This document shows positions 1 through 6,379 of a stretch of 10,164 nucleotides of DNA, piece by piece. A model generated the notes under the pieces. The model was not told the DNA's origin and did not search any database. It worked only from the letters and a program-made list of their open reading frames with translations. The stretch is from NCBI GenBank assembly GCA_030824725.1, contig JAPJRE010000123.1, positions 1 to 10,164 of the forward strand. The letters run 5' to 3'. A program made the position numbers and the translations under genes. Source of the DNA: Sphingomonas sp. Lineage in GTDB: Bacteria; Pseudomonadota; Alphaproteobacteria; Sphingomonadales; Sphingomonadaceae. Each line of letters starts with the position of its first letter. The first letter of the stretch is position 1.

Positions 1-807
1 TCGTACTTCACGCCCTTGTCAGTCGAGATCGGTTTGGGCGTGACGTTGATCGGCACGGTGGACGTGCGCGATCGCAAGCGCGCCGAGGCACGGCTGCAGC
101 AGGTCCAGGCCGAATTCTCGCATGCGGCGCGCGTCTCGACCCTGGGCGAGCTCACCGCGTCGATCGCGCACGAGGTGAACCAGCCGCTGGCGGCGATCGC
201 GGCGTTCGGCGAGGCGAGCCTCCGCTGGCTGCAGCGCCCGCAACCCGATCTGGCGGAAGTCGCTGCGCTCACCGGCGACATGGTCGCCGATGCCCGACGT
301 GCCAGCGAGATTATCGCCCGTATCCGCAGGATGGCGCTGAAGCGCGATCCCGATCCGCAGCCCGTCTCGGTAAACCAGGTGCTGGAGGATTCGCTGCTCA
401 TCGTCCGGCACGAGGCGATGGACAAGGCGGTGTCCATCCGCGCCTCTACTGCGGAGGGCCTGCCGGACGTGCTCGGCGACCGTATCCAGCTCCAGCAGGT
501 ATTCGTGAATCTGCTGATGAACGGCATCCAGTCGATGGCCGCGCGCGAAGGCGGTGCCCGTGTGCTGACGGTCTCCACCTGCCCGGTGCCCGGGGACATC
601 GTGGAGATCGCGATCGCTGACACCGGGCCGGGGATCGCGCCTGAGCATCTCGACCATCTCTTCTCCGGCTTCTTCACGACCAAGGAGAACGGCATGGGGA
701 TGGGGCTGCCGATCTGCCGTTCCATCGTGCAGGAACATGGCGGCCGGATCACTGCCGCGAATGGCGAGGTCGGCGCACGCTTCACCGTGCAGCTTCCCTT
801 CGCTTGA
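1..807 (+). CDS. Sensor histidine kinase, C-terminal part (5' end outside window)
   Basis: The frame is open from the first base, so the N-terminal sensor region lies upstream and only 268 residues are visible. They begin with the end of a PAS-like segment (D-V-R-D-R-K-R-A-E, a usual PAS-to-kinase linker). The dimerisation helix follows, with the phospho-accepting His in S-I-A-H-E-V-N-Q-P-L at visible residue 57. The ATPase domain has an N-box Asn near 174, D-T-G-P-G at 207-211, an F-box and G-M-G-M-G-L at 231-236. All catalytic landmarks are present. The F-box reads F-S-G-F-F-T-T-K where both neighbouring kinases have F-E-P-F-Y-S-T-K. It should autophosphorylate and pass phosphate to a receiver. 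It converges on the FixJ-type gene, with 9 bases between the two stops and no visible terminator. Its signal and cognate partner cannot be told from this fragment. Confidence 0.93.
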   Translation, partial: SYFTPLSVEIGLGVTLIGTVDVRDRKRAEARLQQVQAEFSHAARVSTLGELTASIAHEVNQPLAAIAAFGEASLRWLQRPQPDLAEVAALTGDMVADARRASEIIARIRRMALKRDPDPQPVSVNQVLEDSLLIVRHEAMDKAVSIRASTAEGLPDVLGDRIQLQQVFVNLLMNGIQSMAAREGGARVLTVSTCPVPGDIVEIAIADTGPGIAPEHLDHLFSGFFTTKENGMGMGLPICRSIVQEHGGRITAANGEVGARFTVQLPFA

Positions 808-816
808 CGGAAGGCT

Positions 817-1437
817 CTAGACGGCGGCGTTGATGCCGAGCTTCTCGGCCATTTTCACGAGGTCGGCGAGCGTCCTGGCCTCCATCTTCTTCATGGCGGA
901 GGCGCGATAGAGTTTCACGGTGATTTCGCTGAGGCCCATGTCGAACGCGGCCTGCTTGTTCAGACGGCCGGCGGTGACGAGTTCCATCACCTGCTTCTCG
1001 CGGGGGGACAGGGTTTCGTAGCGGCTGGTGAGTTCGAACAGCCTGGCACTGGTCTGCCGCCGCCTGACGTCGCGATCGATCGCGGCCGCGACGGCGTCGA
1101 GCAGGTCCTGGTCGCGAAACGGCTTGGTCAGGAAGTCGACCGCCCCGGCCTTCATCGCCTGGACCGACATCGGGACGTCGCCATGCCCGGTGATCATGAT
1201 GACCGGCATGTGGATGCCGTGCGACGCCAATTGACTCTGGAAGTCGAGACCGCTGGTGCCCGGCAGGCGGACGTCCAGCAGCAGGCAGGACGGCGCATCC
1301 GGCAGATCCGATGCAAGGAACGCGCTGCAGGCCGCATAGGTCTGCGAGTCGATTCCTACCGAGCGGAGGAGCGCGGCCACGGCACGCCGCATCGAGTCGT
1401 CATCATCGATCACGTGAACGACAGGGGCTTGGTCCAT
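817..1437 (-). CDS. FixJ-type response regulator (receiver + LuxR-type HTH), left arm
   Basis: This is a two-domain transcription factor of 206 residues, the usual length for the FixJ/NodW/TodT group. The receiver has the acidic cluster at residues 11-14, the phospho-accepting Asp at 55 (L-L-L-D-V-R-L-P), Thr83 and Lys105 (L-T-K-P-F). A LuxR/GerE helix-turn-helix spans about 142-185, starting L-S-P-R-E-K and ending in a recognition region V-K-L-Y-R-A-S. I chose the ATG at 1437. An in-frame TTG at 1467 would add ten residues, but neither start has a convincing ribosome binding site, so the start is uncertain. The gene follows the stand-alone receiver gene after a 57-base gap that holds a palindromic motif, so it may have its own promoter. 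The receiver is very like that of the right-arm regulator from M-S-V to the end, but the recognition helix differs, so the target sites may differ in part. Confidence 0.93.
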   Translation of the reverse strand: MDQAPVVHVIDDDDSMRRAVAALLRSVGIDSQTYAACSAFLASDLPDAPSCLLLDVRLPGTSGLDFQSQLASHGIHMPVIMITGHGDVPMSVQAMKAGAVDFLTKPFRDQDLLDAVAAAIDRDVRRRQTSARLFELTSRYETLSPREKQVMELVTAGRLNKQAAFDMGLSEITVKLYRASAMKKMEARTLADLVKMAEKLGINAAV

Positions 1438-1474
1438 GGGGCCGTTATCGTTGTTCGATCCGTTCAAGGGAACG

Positions 1475-1486
1475 ATACCTTGGTAT
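1475..1486. promoter_or_regulatory. Candidate operator, copy A (ATACC-TT-GGTAT)
   Basis: Perfect 5-base arms (ATACC / GGTAT) flank TT, in the 57-base gap ahead of the left FixJ-type gene. The site lies 38 bases before the chosen ATG, or 8 before the alternative TTG. Close relatives lie at 3413 and 5635. The role as a regulator-binding site is inferred. Confidence 0.4.
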
Positions 1487-1494
1487 GTTGGCGC

Positions 1495-1863
1495 TCAACG
1501 CTGCAGCGCGCGGTGGACGCAGCCGAGGAGGTCTTCGGCGTTGAACGGCTTGGAAAGGAAGCAAAGCGCGCCGCCGGCCAGCGCCTGGGCGCGAAGCGCC
1601 GGCTCGGGAAAGGCGGTCATGATCAGGAACGGCAGATCGGGACGGCTGGACCGCAGCCTGGCCTGAAGATCGAGCCCGCTCATCCCGGGCATCTGCACGT
1701 CGGACAGCACGACGCGCACGTCCGCACCGTCGATGCCATCGAGGAAGGCCTCCGCGCTTTCGAACATCTTCACGGCATAGCCAGCAGATCGCAGGAGGCT
1801 GGAGACACCTTTGCGGATCGCAAGATCGTCGTCGATCACCGCGATCATCGGCGCCGCGCTCAT
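1495..1863 (-). CDS. Stand-alone receiver protein (single-domain response regulator), left arm
   Basis: This 122-residue protein is essentially one CheY-like receiver domain. It has the acidic cluster D11-D13, phospho-accepting Asp55 (V-L-S-D-V-Q-M-P-G-M-S-G), Thr83 and Lys105 (L-S-K-P-F). It ends right after the last receiver helix, so there is no output domain. The ATG at 1863 overlaps the kinase stop in an ATGA arrangement, and a GGGAG sequence precedes it, so translation is probably coupled to the kinase. Single-domain receivers of this sort are known to act as phosphate sinks, relay intermediates or allosteric partners. Which applies here cannot be read from sequence. It resembles the right-arm stand-alone receiver (shared R-S-A-G-Y-A-V, S-A-E-A-F-L and Q-M-P-G-M-S-G). 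The direct overlap makes the upstream kinase its most likely partner. Confidence 0.92.
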   Translation of the reverse strand: MSAAPMIAVIDDDLAIRKGVSSLLRSAGYAVKMFESAEAFLDGIDGADVRVVLSDVQMPGMSGLDLQARLRSSRPDLPFLIMTAFPEPALRAQALAGGALCFLSKPFNAEDLLGCVHRALQR

Positions 1864-3263
1864 TCGGCGGCTCCCGGCAGGCTGACGATGAACGATGCGC
1901 CCCCGCCCGGCTCGCTCTCGACCGCGAGGCTGCCGCCATGTGCCTCGACGATGGAGCGGCAGATGGAAAGCCCCATGCCCATGCCGCCCTGCTTGGTCGA
2001 ATAAAAGGGTTCGAAGATGCGTCGAGCCTCGTCCGGCGCGATGCCGTTGCCGGTGTCTTCGACGGCGATTCGCACCTGGCCTGCGTCTCGCCGGGCGCGG
2101 ATGGTGAGCTGCCGGCGCTCGCTGGTGCCCATGGCATGGATTGCATTGATCATCAGATTCACGAACGCCTGTTGCAGCTGGATCGGCTCGCAAGGGAGGG
2201 ACCCCAGATCGTGCGAAAGATCCACGCCGATGTTGATCTGGTGCGCCTGCGCCTCCCGCTCCACGATCCCCAAGGCCGATCGAACCAGGTCGCGCAGGTC
2301 GCGATCTTCCACGGTGCGTGCGCCGTGCTGCAGGTAGGACCGGGTCCGTTCGATGATCGCCTTGGCGCGATCGGCTTCCGCGATGACGGCTGCGGCGGCG
2401 TCCTTCGCTTCCTCGACCTCCGGGTGCGCGCGCGCGAGCCAGCGGATGCATGCGGCGGCGTTCGAGGCAATCGCCGCGAGCGGCGAATTCACTTCATGGG
2501 CGATCGAGGCGGTGAGCGCGCCGATCGTGGCAATGCGCTGCGCGCGCGCGATCTCGTCCCGAGCCTCCATCAGCTTCGCCTGGTCCTGCTTGTAGGCAGT
2601 GATCTCCATGACGCTGACGATTACTTCGCGCAGCCGACCATCGGCGGGCAGGGTGGCGATGACGAGGCAGTCGAACGGCGCACCGTCGCATCGCGCGATC
2701 GTGCTCTCGCCGACATAGGTTTCGTCCCCGCGTTCGATCGCGGTGAGCCATCTGCCGAAGGTGCAAATGCTGCCGGGCAGGACATCGCAAAGCCGCCCGA
2801 TCAACGCCTTCTCGGACGGTGCCCGCATGAGCTCGACCGATCTGCGATTCACGCCGGTGATCAGGACCTGGGCATGCAGCGCCTTCGCCTCGTCGGGCCG
2901 GCTGGCGAACCAGGCGGCGATGTCGGAAACGCCCGCTTCCCGCAGGCGCGCAATGACCGCACCCACTTCGGACCAGTCCTCGCGCCAGATCGACACGCCG
3001 GCGCGGTCGTACAGGTCGGCATAGCGTCTTTGCATGTCTTCATGTGCGCGCCGGAATGCGGCGTCGCTCCGCCAGGAGCGATAGAAGAAGAGACCGGATG
3101 CCACCGCGCCGGTGAAGATCGCGAGCGCGGACGCCGAATGCGAGCCCCCTGCGTCCAGGAGGAGCGCGCCCGCGATGGCCGCGGCGCAGAGCGTGAGCGC
3201 GCCTGCCAGACCCCAACGCTGATGCGGAGACCAGAGGGAAGTGGGACTGGAGCCCGTCGGCAA
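1860..3263 (-). CDS. Membrane-anchored PAS-type sensor histidine kinase, left arm
   Basis: The predicted protein has 467 residues. Two hydrophobic helices (about 18-36 and 45-61) form a membrane hairpin with a very short loop, so sensing is probably cytoplasmic or within the membrane. A PAS-like domain covers about 75-225, with V-S-I-W-R-E-D-W-S near its start and ending M-E-I-T-A-Y-K. The kinase core has His256 (S-I-A-H-E-V-N-S-P-L), N-box Asn373, D-T-G-N-G at 403-407, F-E-P-F-Y-S-T-K at 417-424 and G-M-G-M-G-L at 427-432, all intact. I chose a TTG start at 3263 because AAGGAG sits 6 bases upstream. The frame stays open to a TTG at 3410, but that overlaps the divergent control region and has no such site. 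The stop overlaps the start of the stand-alone receiver gene by four bases. The signal is unknown. Confidence 0.93.
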   Translation of the reverse strand: MPTGSSPTSLWSPHQRWGLAGALTLCAAAIAGALLLDAGGSHSASALAIFTGAVASGLFFYRSWRSDAAFRRAHEDMQRRYADLYDRAGVSIWREDWSEVGAVIARLREAGVSDIAAWFASRPDEAKALHAQVLITGVNRRSVELMRAPSEKALIGRLCDVLPGSICTFGRWLTAIERGDETYVGESTIARCDGAPFDCLVIATLPADGRLREVIVSVMEITAYKQDQAKLMEARDEIARAQRIATIGALTASIAHEVNSPLAAIASNAAACIRWLARAHPEVEEAKDAAAAVIAEADRAKAIIERTRSYLQHGARTVEDRDLRDLVRSALGIVEREAQAHQINIGVDLSHDLGSLPCEPIQLQQAFVNLMINAIHAMGTSERRQLTIRARRDAGQVRIAVEDTGNGIAPDEARRIFEPFYSTKQGGMGMGLSICRSIVEAHGGSLAVESEPGGGASFIVSLPGAAE

Positions 3264-3269
3264 TCGAAT

Positions 3270-3275
3270 CTCCTT
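3270..3275 (-). promoter_or_regulatory. Ribosome binding site fixing a TTG start
   Basis: AAGGAG on the minus strand is 6 bases upstream of the TTG at 3263. It supports this start over the longer open frame reaching 3410, shortening the kinase by 49 residues and removing a non-membrane, low-similarity extension. Confidence 0.75.
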
Positions 3276-3412
3276 GTCCCGTGCCGCCTGCGCAGCGGCA
3301 CGTGCCCCCCAAGTCCCGGCCGTGCAGTCGAAGGGCGCCGCCGCGCTGAAAGCCCCCGTATCCCCCTCGAATGCTGGTGGCACTTTGGTCTGGAGTGCGC
3401 ATCGGAACAACT

Positions 3413-3424
3413 ATACGTTGGTGC
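3413..3424. promoter_or_regulatory. Candidate operator, copy B (ATACGTTGGTGC)
   Basis: It matches copy A at 9 of 12 positions, including ATAC and TTGGT with the same spacing, but the right half is degraded so it is not a clean palindrome. It sits in the divergent region, 58 bases before the right-arm kinase start and 150 before the left-arm kinase start. Confidence 0.3.
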
Positions 3425-3470
3425 AAGGGTAGATCGGCGTTTCAAAAAATATCGCGGTGCGCAAAGCCGC

Positions 3471-3476
3471 GGGGGA
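3471..3476 (+). promoter_or_regulatory. Ribosome binding site of the right-arm kinase
   Basis: GGGGGA ends five bases before the ATG at 3482. It would touch the alternative ATG at 3476 directly, which is too close, so 3482 is preferred. The difference is two residues. Confidence 0.5.
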
Positions 3477-3481
3477 TGAAG

Positions 3482-4984
3482 ATGCGACAGGTTTTCACCC
3501 TGTGGCCAACGGACGGCCGGGCCGTTGGGCAGGGGCTGGATCAGGATGGCCTGCCGCTATGGGCGGTGGAGAGCGGCGAGACGGCGGGCGTCGCGCGTTG
3601 GACCGGTCGCGAGTGGGCGATGACGCTGATCGTGGTGGCGCTGGTGGTCACCCTGGCGCTCATCGTTCCGGCCGATACCGCCGGCGTCGTGGCCGCGACG
3701 CTCGTTGCTTTAGCGGCCATCGGGCTCGCAGTCGCCGGCCTCGTCTACCACCGGCGATCGGTTGCCACCCTCAAGCACGAGCTGGATCAGGCGCGCCGGT
3801 GGAACGACACGATCTTCAACCGCACCGGCATCGCGCTCTGGCGGGAAGACTGGTCCGCCGCGCGCGACGAGGTCCTGAAGCTTCTGCGATCCGGCGTGCG
3901 CGACATGCAGGCCCATTTCGCCGCGCATCCGGAGCAGCTGCGCGCCATCCGCAAGTCGGTGATCATCAAGGATGTCAACGACTTCGCGCTGGTGCGCACT
4001 GGTGCGGCCAGCAAGGAGGAACTGATCGGCTCGCTCGACCGCATCCTGCCCGACACGGACCAGACCTTCGTGCAGTGGCTGATTGCCTTCGCGCGCGGTG
4101 ATGACGTCTATCGTTCTGAAACCCATATCACGGACGCGCGTGGCGCGCCGGTGGACACGCTGTTCACGGCAGGGCTTCCCCACGACATGCGGGGATTCGA
4201 GGACATCCTCGTGAGTGATCTGGACATCACGGATTACAAGGCGACGCAGGCCCGCCTCGCCCAGGCCGAGGCCGATATCGCGCGCGCCGCCCGGGCGAGC
4301 ACGTTGGGCGCGCTTACCGCTTCCATCGCGCACGAGGTCAATTCCCCGCTCGCCGCGATCATAACCTATGCGGAAGCCAGCCTCCGATGGCTGGATCGCG
4401 ATACGCCGGACCTCGCGGAGGTGCGGGAAGGCCTGCGCAGCGTCGTGGATGCCGCGACGCGTGCCCGGTCGGTCGTCGACCGGACGCGCGCCTATCTCAG
4501 CAATTCGCCGGCGAAGCTGGTGCCCTGTGACACGGTGCCGCTGATCCAGGAGGCGGTGCTGCTGGTCGATCGCGAACTCAGGGCGCTCGGGGCATCGGTG
4601 CATCTCGACGCCCGGGAGGAACTGGCGGCGGTGCTGGCGGATGCGGTCAACATCCAGCAGGTGCTCGTCAACCTGGTGCTGAACGCCGCCCAGGCAATGC
4701 AGGAGAAGGATGGGCCCAGGGACATCACGATATCGGCCTGGGAAGAGGGCGGGCGAATCCGTGTCGATGTCGCAGACCGCGGCCCCGGGATCCACCCCGA
4801 TACGCTGCCCTCGATCTTCGAGCCCTTCTACTCGACCAAGCAGGGGGGCATGGGCATGGGGCTCGCGATCTGCCGGACCTGCATCGAAGCGAATGGCGGC
4901 AGGTTGTGGGTGACCAGCAGCGTGGGCGACGGCACCACCTTCCACTTCGACCTCGCCGCGGCGGGGGAACGGGCCGATGGCTGA
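3482..4984 (+). CDS. Membrane-anchored PAS-type sensor histidine kinase, right arm
   Basis: This 500-residue kinase has the same layout as the left-arm kinase. A cytoplasmic N-terminus of about 45 residues is followed by two membrane helices (46-62 and 67-88). A PAS-like domain covers about 105-255, with I-A-L-W-R-E-D-W-S near its start and ending L-D-I-T-D-Y-K. The core has His284 (S-I-A-H-E-V-N-S-P-L), N-box Asn401, D-R-G-P-G at 432-436 (Arg in place of the usual Thr), F-E-P-F-Y-S-T-K at 446-453 and G-M-G-M-G-L at 456-461. The PAS domains of the two kinases align along their length, including L-I-G, A-x-x-R-G-D and A-P-x-D, so they look like paralogues from duplication. The stop overlaps the start of the FixJ-type gene by 8 bases (ATGGCTGA), making that regulator the likely partner. 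ATG 3476 is an alternative start. Confidence 0.93.
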   Translation: MRQVFTLWPTDGRAVGQGLDQDGLPLWAVESGETAGVARWTGREWAMTLIVVALVVTLALIVPADTAGVVAATLVALAAIGLAVAGLVYHRRSVATLKHELDQARRWNDTIFNRTGIALWREDWSAARDEVLKLLRSGVRDMQAHFAAHPEQLRAIRKSVIIKDVNDFALVRTGAASKEELIGSLDRILPDTDQTFVQWLIAFARGDDVYRSETHITDARGAPVDTLFTAGLPHDMRGFEDILVSDLDITDYKATQARLAQAEADIARAARASTLGALTASIAHEVNSPLAAIITYAEASLRWLDRDTPDLAEVREGLRSVVDAATRARSVVDRTRAYLSNSPAKLVPCDTVPLIQEAVLLVDRELRALGASVHLDAREELAAVLADAVNIQQVLVNLVLNAAQAMQEKDGPRDITISAWEEGGRIRVDVADRGPGIHPDTLPSIFEPFYSTKQGGMGMGLAICRTCIEANGGRLWVTSSVGDGTTFHFDLAAAGERADG

Positions 4985-5615
4985 AGCCCTGAAGGAACAC
5001 CATCACCCGCCCCTGGTGCATATCATCGACGACGACGCCGGCCTGTGCGAGGCGTTGGTGCGGCTGGTACGCTCCGTGGGGTATGACGGTCGCGCCCATT
5101 TCTCGGTCCACGCCTTTCTTTCGTCGCCGCGCCCCGACGTGCCGAGCTGCATCCTGCTCGACGTGCGCCTGCCGGACATGAACGGCCTCGATCTGCAGGC
5201 GAGCCTGGACCGCCGCGGCATCGCGCATCCGGTGATCATGATGACCGGCTATGGCGACATCCCGATGTCCGTGCGTGCGATGAAGGCGGGGGCGATCGAT
5301 TTCCTCACCAAGCCCTTCCGGGACCAGGATCTGCTCGACGCGATCGCGCGCGCGCTTCGGCGGGACGGCGACCGGCTGCGACGGGTGGGGGAGCGCGATG
5401 CGCTCCAGGCGCGGTTTGGCACCTTGACCGAGCGGGAGCAGCAGGTGTTTCAAGGCATCGTCGACGGGCTCATGAACAAGGAGATCGCCGAACGCCTGAT
5501 GCTCAGCATCGTAACGGTGAAGGCGCATCGCGGATCGCTGTCCCGCAAGATGGGGGTGACCAACGCTGCCGAACTGGTCCGCATGGGGCAGGCGCTCGGG
5601 CTCGCCGAGGCCTGA
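4977..5615 (+). CDS. FixJ-type response regulator (receiver + LuxR-type HTH), right arm
   Basis: This 212-residue regulator has a receiver with D18-D20, phospho-accepting Asp62 (L-L-D-V-R-L-P-D-M-N-G), Thr90 and Lys112 (L-T-K-P-F-R-D-Q-D). A LuxR/GerE helix-turn-helix covers about 149-192, beginning L-T-E-R-E and carrying recognition region V-K-A-H-R-G-S-L. The start overlaps the end of the kinase gene by 8 bases, with a GGGGGAA sequence upstream, so the pair is almost certainly co-translated. Phosphorylation by the kinase should promote dimerisation and DNA binding, as in FixJ. Its receiver end (G-D-I-P-M-S-V through F-R-D-Q-D-L-L-D-A) is nearly the same as in the left-arm regulator, which raises the possibility of cross-phosphorylation. 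Its targets are unknown. The motif upstream of the cluster's own genes is a candidate. Confidence 0.95.
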   Translation: MAEALKEHHHPPLVHIIDDDAGLCEALVRLVRSVGYDGRAHFSVHAFLSSPRPDVPSCILLDVRLPDMNGLDLQASLDRRGIAHPVIMMTGYGDIPMSVRAMKAGAIDFLTKPFRDQDLLDAIARALRRDGDRLRRVGERDALQARFGTLTEREQQVFQGIVDGLMNKEIAERLMLSIVTVKAHRGSLSRKMGVTNAAELVRMGQALGLAEA

Positions 5616-5634
5616 ACGATACGACGTCTGAATT

Positions 5635-5646
5635 ATACGAAGATAT
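5635..5646. promoter_or_regulatory. Candidate operator, copy C (ATAC-GAAG-ATAT)
   Basis: Read on the minus strand it is ATATCTTCGTAT and matches copy A at 10 of 12 positions. It lies in the 157-base gap before the right-arm stand-alone receiver gene. A GAACGATAC stretch at 5614-5622 also occurs beside copy A (1470-1478). Function is inferred. Confidence 0.35.
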
Positions 5647-5772
5647 GCTGCCGTTGAGGGAAGTGGGGATCGAGACTAGCATTTGCTCGAAATTATCCGC
5701 GCGCGGAGTCCGGTGTTGGCGCAAGAAGAATCCGAAGGCGTTGACATCAAGGCGCGCGCGATCGCGCTGCCG

Positions 5773-6159
5773 ATGACGCAGACCTCGGGCGACGCGGCGC
5801 ACCGCCTGGTGTCAGTCATCGACGACGATGCTTCGCTGCGGCGCGCCATCATGTCCCTGGTACGGTCTGCCGGCTATGCGGTCAGCGGCCACGCCTCCGC
5901 CGAGGCGTTCCTGGCATCGGGCGAACCCGGCCGCAGCGCGTGCGTCATCACCGACATCCAGATGCCGGGGATGAGCGGCATCGACCTCAAGGTCGAGCTC
6001 GACAACCGGGTGCTGGGAACGCCGGTGATCATGATCACGGCGCGGACCGAGGCACCCTTGCTCGCCGAAGCGCGCGCCAGCGGCGCCGCCTGTCTTCTGC
6101 GCAAGCCGTTCGAGGCAGCGACGCTGATGGCGTGTCTGGAGCGGGCGCTTGCGGCCTGA
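5773..6159 (+). CDS. Stand-alone receiver protein (single-domain response regulator), right arm
   Basis: From the ATG at 5773 this is a 128-residue receiver with no output domain. It has D17-D19, phospho-accepting Asp61 (I-T-D-I-Q-M-P-G-M-S-G), Thr89 and Lys111 (L-R-K-P-F). The start is uncertain because no strong ribosome binding site precedes 5773. The frame is open back to a TTG at 5683, which would add 30 residues with no receiver-like content. It is detached from the upstream FixJ-type gene by 157 bases that contain candidate operator copy C, so it may be transcribed separately and perhaps be controlled by the regulator next to it. A role as phosphate sink or feedback partner for the neighbouring kinases fits the context but is inference. 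It resembles the left-arm stand-alone receiver. Confidence 0.9.
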   Translation: MTQTSGDAAHRLVSVIDDDASLRRAIMSLVRSAGYAVSGHASAEAFLASGEPGRSACVITDIQMPGMSGIDLKVELDNRVLGTPVIMITARTEAPLLAEARASGAACLLRKPFEAATLMACLERALAA

Positions 6160-6221
6160 GCGCCGCGTGCCGGTGACACCATCGTTTAGTCGCGTTCACC
6201 CGTCGTCTGATGGAATCCCGG

Positions 6222-6237
6222 CGCCGATACGCCGATA
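6222..6237 (+). repeat. Tandem 8-base repeat inside a hairpin
   Basis: CGCCGATA occurs twice back to back. The pair sits in a weak hairpin with 6-base arms GCGCCG (6221-6226) and CGGCGC (6239-6244), about 60 bases past the receiver gene. It could assist termination but has no T run. Confidence 0.3.
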
Positions 6238-6310
6238 ACGGCGCTGCACCCGAACCCGCCATCCCCCGGGTGCGAGCAGCGTCGGAACCGCCCCCTCCGA
6301 TGCGACCCCT

Positions 6311-6349
6311 GAGCGGGCCGGCCATGCTCCCCCCGGCGCCGGCCCGCTC
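6311..6349. other. Strong GC-rich hairpin in the leader of the first hydrolase gene
   Basis: The arms 6311-6322 and 6338-6349 are perfectly complementary over 12 bases, enclosing a 15-base loop. The hairpin ends 17 bases before the ribosome binding site of the downstream gene. It could end transcription from the receiver gene or shape the leader RNA of the hydrolase. There is no T run on either side, so a classical terminator is not certain. The rest of 6160-6379 shows nothing else I recognise. Confidence 0.5.
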
Positions 6350-6366
6350 CCCCTCTCGGCGATGGC

Positions 6367-6373
6367 GAGGAGG
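6367..6373 (+). promoter_or_regulatory. Ribosome binding site of the first hydrolase
   Basis: GAGGAGG lies 6 bases before the ATG at 6380. This favours 6380 over the in-frame ATG at 6362, which would put this element inside the coding region. Confidence 0.75.
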
Positions 6374-6379
6374 CTGCGC

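Larger units (their letters stand above)
3264..3481. promoter_or_regulatory. Divergent control region between the two complete kinases
   Basis: This stretch of about 218 bases separates two divergent kinase operons and must carry the promoters of both. It contains candidate operator copy B at 3413-3424 and a small AT-rich patch near 3441-3453. Open frames cross it in both directions but lack ribosome binding sites. I could not assign clear -35/-10 boxes. Confidence 0.6.

Noticed and set aside
3404..3441. GGAAC followed by GTT as an EcfG-type general stress promoter in the divergent region
   Set aside because: The spacing between GGAAC and any CGTT does not fit the usual 16-17 bases.
1938..3479. 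Long plus-strand open frame (513 codons) opposite the left-arm kinase
   Set aside because: It runs antisense to an intact kinase with every catalytic motif. Its translation is Arg/Asp/Gly-rich with no recognisable domain, as expected for GC-rich shadow frames.
3710..4945. Minus-strand open frame of 411 codons opposite the right-arm kinase
   Set aside because: It is a shadow of an intact kinase on the other strand, with no ribosome binding site or domain signature.
1..6159. True fixL/fixJ oxygen-sensing system
   Set aside because: The kinases share FixL-like core motifs and the regulators are FixJ-like, but the PAS domains lack a clear heme-binding pattern and no nitrogen-fixation or respiratory target gene is nearby.
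6222..6237. CRISPR-like or mobile-element repeat
   Set aside because: There are only two 8-base units with no spacers, no transposase and no flanking duplication.
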